64,000 nucleotides of DNA from Frankia sp. AiPa1 (GTDB taxonomy: Bacteria; Actinomycetota; Actinomycetes; Frankiales; Frankiaceae): NCBI RefSeq assembly GCF_023243075.1, contig NZ_JALKFZ020000002.1:186001-250000 (forward strand), written 5' to 3'. The position numbers were made by a program, and so were the translations under genes. Below are positions 62,631 to 64,000 of this stretch, in pieces. The notes under the pieces were generated by a model. It did not search any database. It had not been told where the DNA came from and worked only from the letters and a program-made list of their open reading frames with translations. Within the stretch, counting starts at the first letter, position 1, and each line of letters opens with the position of its first letter.

Positions 62631-64000
62631 TTACTTAGCAACGCTAAGAATATCAGAGGGCGAGTCTCCGCGATCCGCCGGGGCACCGGCCGTAGCCGGA
62701 GAACCGGATGCGGATGTGGAGGCGGAGTCGGAGGCGGAGGCCCCCGACTCGGCGCCCGGACCGGCCTCGGGTTGAGCGTCGAGTTGGGCGGCGAAACGGG
62801 CCAGGAACACCTCTCGCTTGCGGCGGGGGCTCATCCGCCCGGTGCCCACGGACCGGGCGAGCGCCCGTCGCTCCCACTGCTCGACATCGGAGATGACCCG
62901 AGCGGGCGCACCGGCGACCACGCTGCCGGGGGGGATGTCCCGCATCACCACCGCGCCGGCGGCGACGATGACGTCGGCACCGATCGTCACACCCGGCATG
63001 ATGACCGCGTTCAGGCCGAATATGACATCGTCACCGACCACGATCGGCGCGACGACGTCCGCGTCGGGATGCGCGCGCCGCAGCCGGGTCACCGCACCGT
63101 CGTGGGTGATGAACCGCACCCCACCGGCGATGCCGACCCGATGGCCCAGGCGGATCAGATAAGGCTCGGTCCCGAAGGTGGCCGGGGTGATTTCGATCAG
63201 TCGGCAGCCGTCCCCCACCCGCACGCCGATACGCCGGGCGAAGCGGACCGGGTCCACCCGCAGCAGGTAACCGCGGTAGGCGATCCAGGCCATCCGCCGC
63301 GGCAGTCCCGGCAGCAGTCGCAGCAGCGGCCCGCCCGGCACACCCCGTTCCCGCCGCGCACCGGACGGCACCGCACCGGACGGCACGGCACCGGACGGCA
63401 CGGCACCGGACGGCACGGCACTCGACGGCACGGCGCCTGTCGGGCTCTCGTGAACGCCGCCCCGTCGCCCCCGGACCAGCCGCCCCGGGACTCGTGGAGC
63501 CGGCAGGCGAGCGGTGAGGGTGTTCATCGACTGCCCGGCCCGCGATCTCGCCGGACGGCTGGCCGCGGCGTCGTGCAGGGCGGCGACGGTGTCCTGGCTG
63601 AGCAGGTGGCGATCGAGCATTTGCTCGGCGCGGCGGCGCGCGGCCTCGGCCCGGCGCCGGGCGTCAGCGGTGCCGCGGCCGGCTGCGGCGGCCAGCAGCG
63701 CGCCGGCCAGGGCGGTGGCGTCCCCAGGGTCGACGAGCCAGCCGGTCTCGGTGTCGACGACCTCGGGGAGGCCGCCCACCGCGGTGGCCACCGTCGGCAC
63801 GCCGCAGGCACTCGCCTCCATCCCCGAGGCGTAACCCTCCGACCAGGACGACACCACGTTGACGTCGGCTGCCGCATAGTACGGCCGGACATCGAGGACA
63901 CTGTCCACCCAGCGGACCCGGTCGGCCCCTGTCAGGGACGCCGAAGCGGCCCGCAGCCGGTCGCGGTAGCGCGTTCCGGCCTCTCCATAGCCGCCGCCCA
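62631..64000 (-). CDS. glycosyltransferase (GT4) fused to hexapeptide acyltransferase, partial
   Basis: The 5' end lies beyond the window; 456 residues are visible. The first part is the C-terminal half of a GT-B glycosyltransferase: VLDVRPYYAAADVNVVSSWS, EGYASGMEASACGVPTVATA, VGGLPEVVDTETGWLVDPGD. A linker of five PSGAV-like repeats (63361-63435) follows, then a left-handed beta-helix acyltransferase (IRLGHRVGIAGGVRFITHDG, VIFGLNAVIMPGVTIGADVI, IPPGSVVAGAPARVI). Glycan transfer and O-acetylation would be joined in one chain; the usual arrangement is separate genes. The tail is Ser/Ala/Gly-rich. Likely in surface polysaccharide assembly (inference). Confidence 0.8.
   Translation of the reverse strand, partial: GGGYGEAGTRYRDRLRAASASLTGADRVRWVDSVLDVRPYYAAADVNVVSSWSEGYASGMEASACGVPTVATAVGGLPEVVDTETGWLVDPGDATALAGALLAAAAGRGTADARRRAEAARRRAEQMLDRHLLSQDTVAALHDAAASRPARSRAGQSMNTLTARLPAPRVPGRLVRGRRGGVHESPTGAVPSSAVPSGAVPSGAVPSGAVPSGARRERGVPGGPLLRLLPGLPRRMAWIAYRGYLLRVDPVRFARRIGVRVGDGCRLIEITPATFGTEPYLIRLGHRVGIAGGVRFITHDGAVTRLRRAHPDADVVAPIVVGDDVIFGLNAVIMPGVTIGADVIVAAGAVVMRDIPPGSVVAGAPARVISDVEQWERRALARSVGTGRMSPRRKREVFLARFAAQLDAQPEAGPGAESGASASDSASTSASGSPATAGAPADRGDSPSDILSVAK
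63361..63435. repeat. 5 x 15-bp tandem repeat in fusion linker
   Basis: CCGGACGGCACGGCA-type units: three exact, the first with one change and the last with three. In frame, encoding a PSGAV-like pentapeptide linker between the two enzyme domains. Confidence 0.95.

Overview
The window is high-GC DNA with dense coding on both strands. The gene set points to an actinomycete. It includes coproporphyrin-dependent heme synthesis (hemE, a hemY/cgoX-type oxidase, hemQ), DUF3000 next to a ribonuclease D, an actinobacterial thiolase/FadB pair, dxs, a TrkA pair, DUF3710/DUF3159/DUF4235 proteins and an aconitase. From gene order and protein style I infer Frankia or a close relative; this is recognition, not a search result.

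Layout. 0.2-6 kb: trehalose synthesis (treZ), a RibD-like reductase, and a two-gene module resembling ESX/WXG100-associated proteins. 6-11.5 kb: sulfate activation (cysN, cysD, cysQ) with a divergent ATP-sulfurylase-like/APS-kinase fusion, beside a relic of an ATP-dependent DNA ligase. 11.5-13.3 kb: a sugar-phosphate transferase for surface polysaccharide, then a 1.1 kb gap that may hold a small RNA. 14.4-18 kb: hemQ, hemY and hemE on the minus strand. 18-25.7 kb: a DUF3817 protein, a zinc ribbon, DUF3000, ribonuclease D and the fadA-fadB beta-oxidation pair. 25.8-27.2 kb: a ferric-reductase-like flavoprotein.

27.3-30.2 kb is a visibly lower-GC insert with two overlapping genes: a DUF262 protein and a HipA-like kinase that is split by one in-frame ochre codon. 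This is the best candidate here for an uncharacterised defence or toxin module. It is followed by a TetR/MFS efflux pair with matching operators, a proline-rich membrane protein, an LPG-synthase-like flippase and dxs. 38.2-43.6 kb: an RNA methyltransferase overlapping a KimA-like potassium permease, which is divergent from two TrkA subunits. 43.6-49 kb: DUF3159, OB-fold, DUF3710, dut, DUF4235, a gamma carbonic anhydrase and an ECF41 sigma factor. 49.2-53 kb: valS and an inositol-phosphatase-like enzyme. 53-59.5 kb is more accessory: decayed fragments, a MarR/MFS pair, a UDP-GlcNAc 2-epimerase and a CYTH protein. 59.5-64 kb: acnA and a glycosyltransferase-acyltransferase fusion cut by the window edge.

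Several themes are not explained by the gene list. (1) A 76-77 nt hairpin repeat is present in two diverged copies. (2) A palindromic repeat built on GTTCCGCGGAAC occurs three times, next to a relic or in a gene-free gap. (3) In-frame 15-bp tandem duplications recur at protein ends and linkers. (4) Many start codons have a TANNNT box 4-8 nt upstream, suggesting leaderless transcripts. (5) Several perfect inverted repeats lie in promoters. I found no CRISPR array, rRNA, tRNA, intact transposase or integrase.
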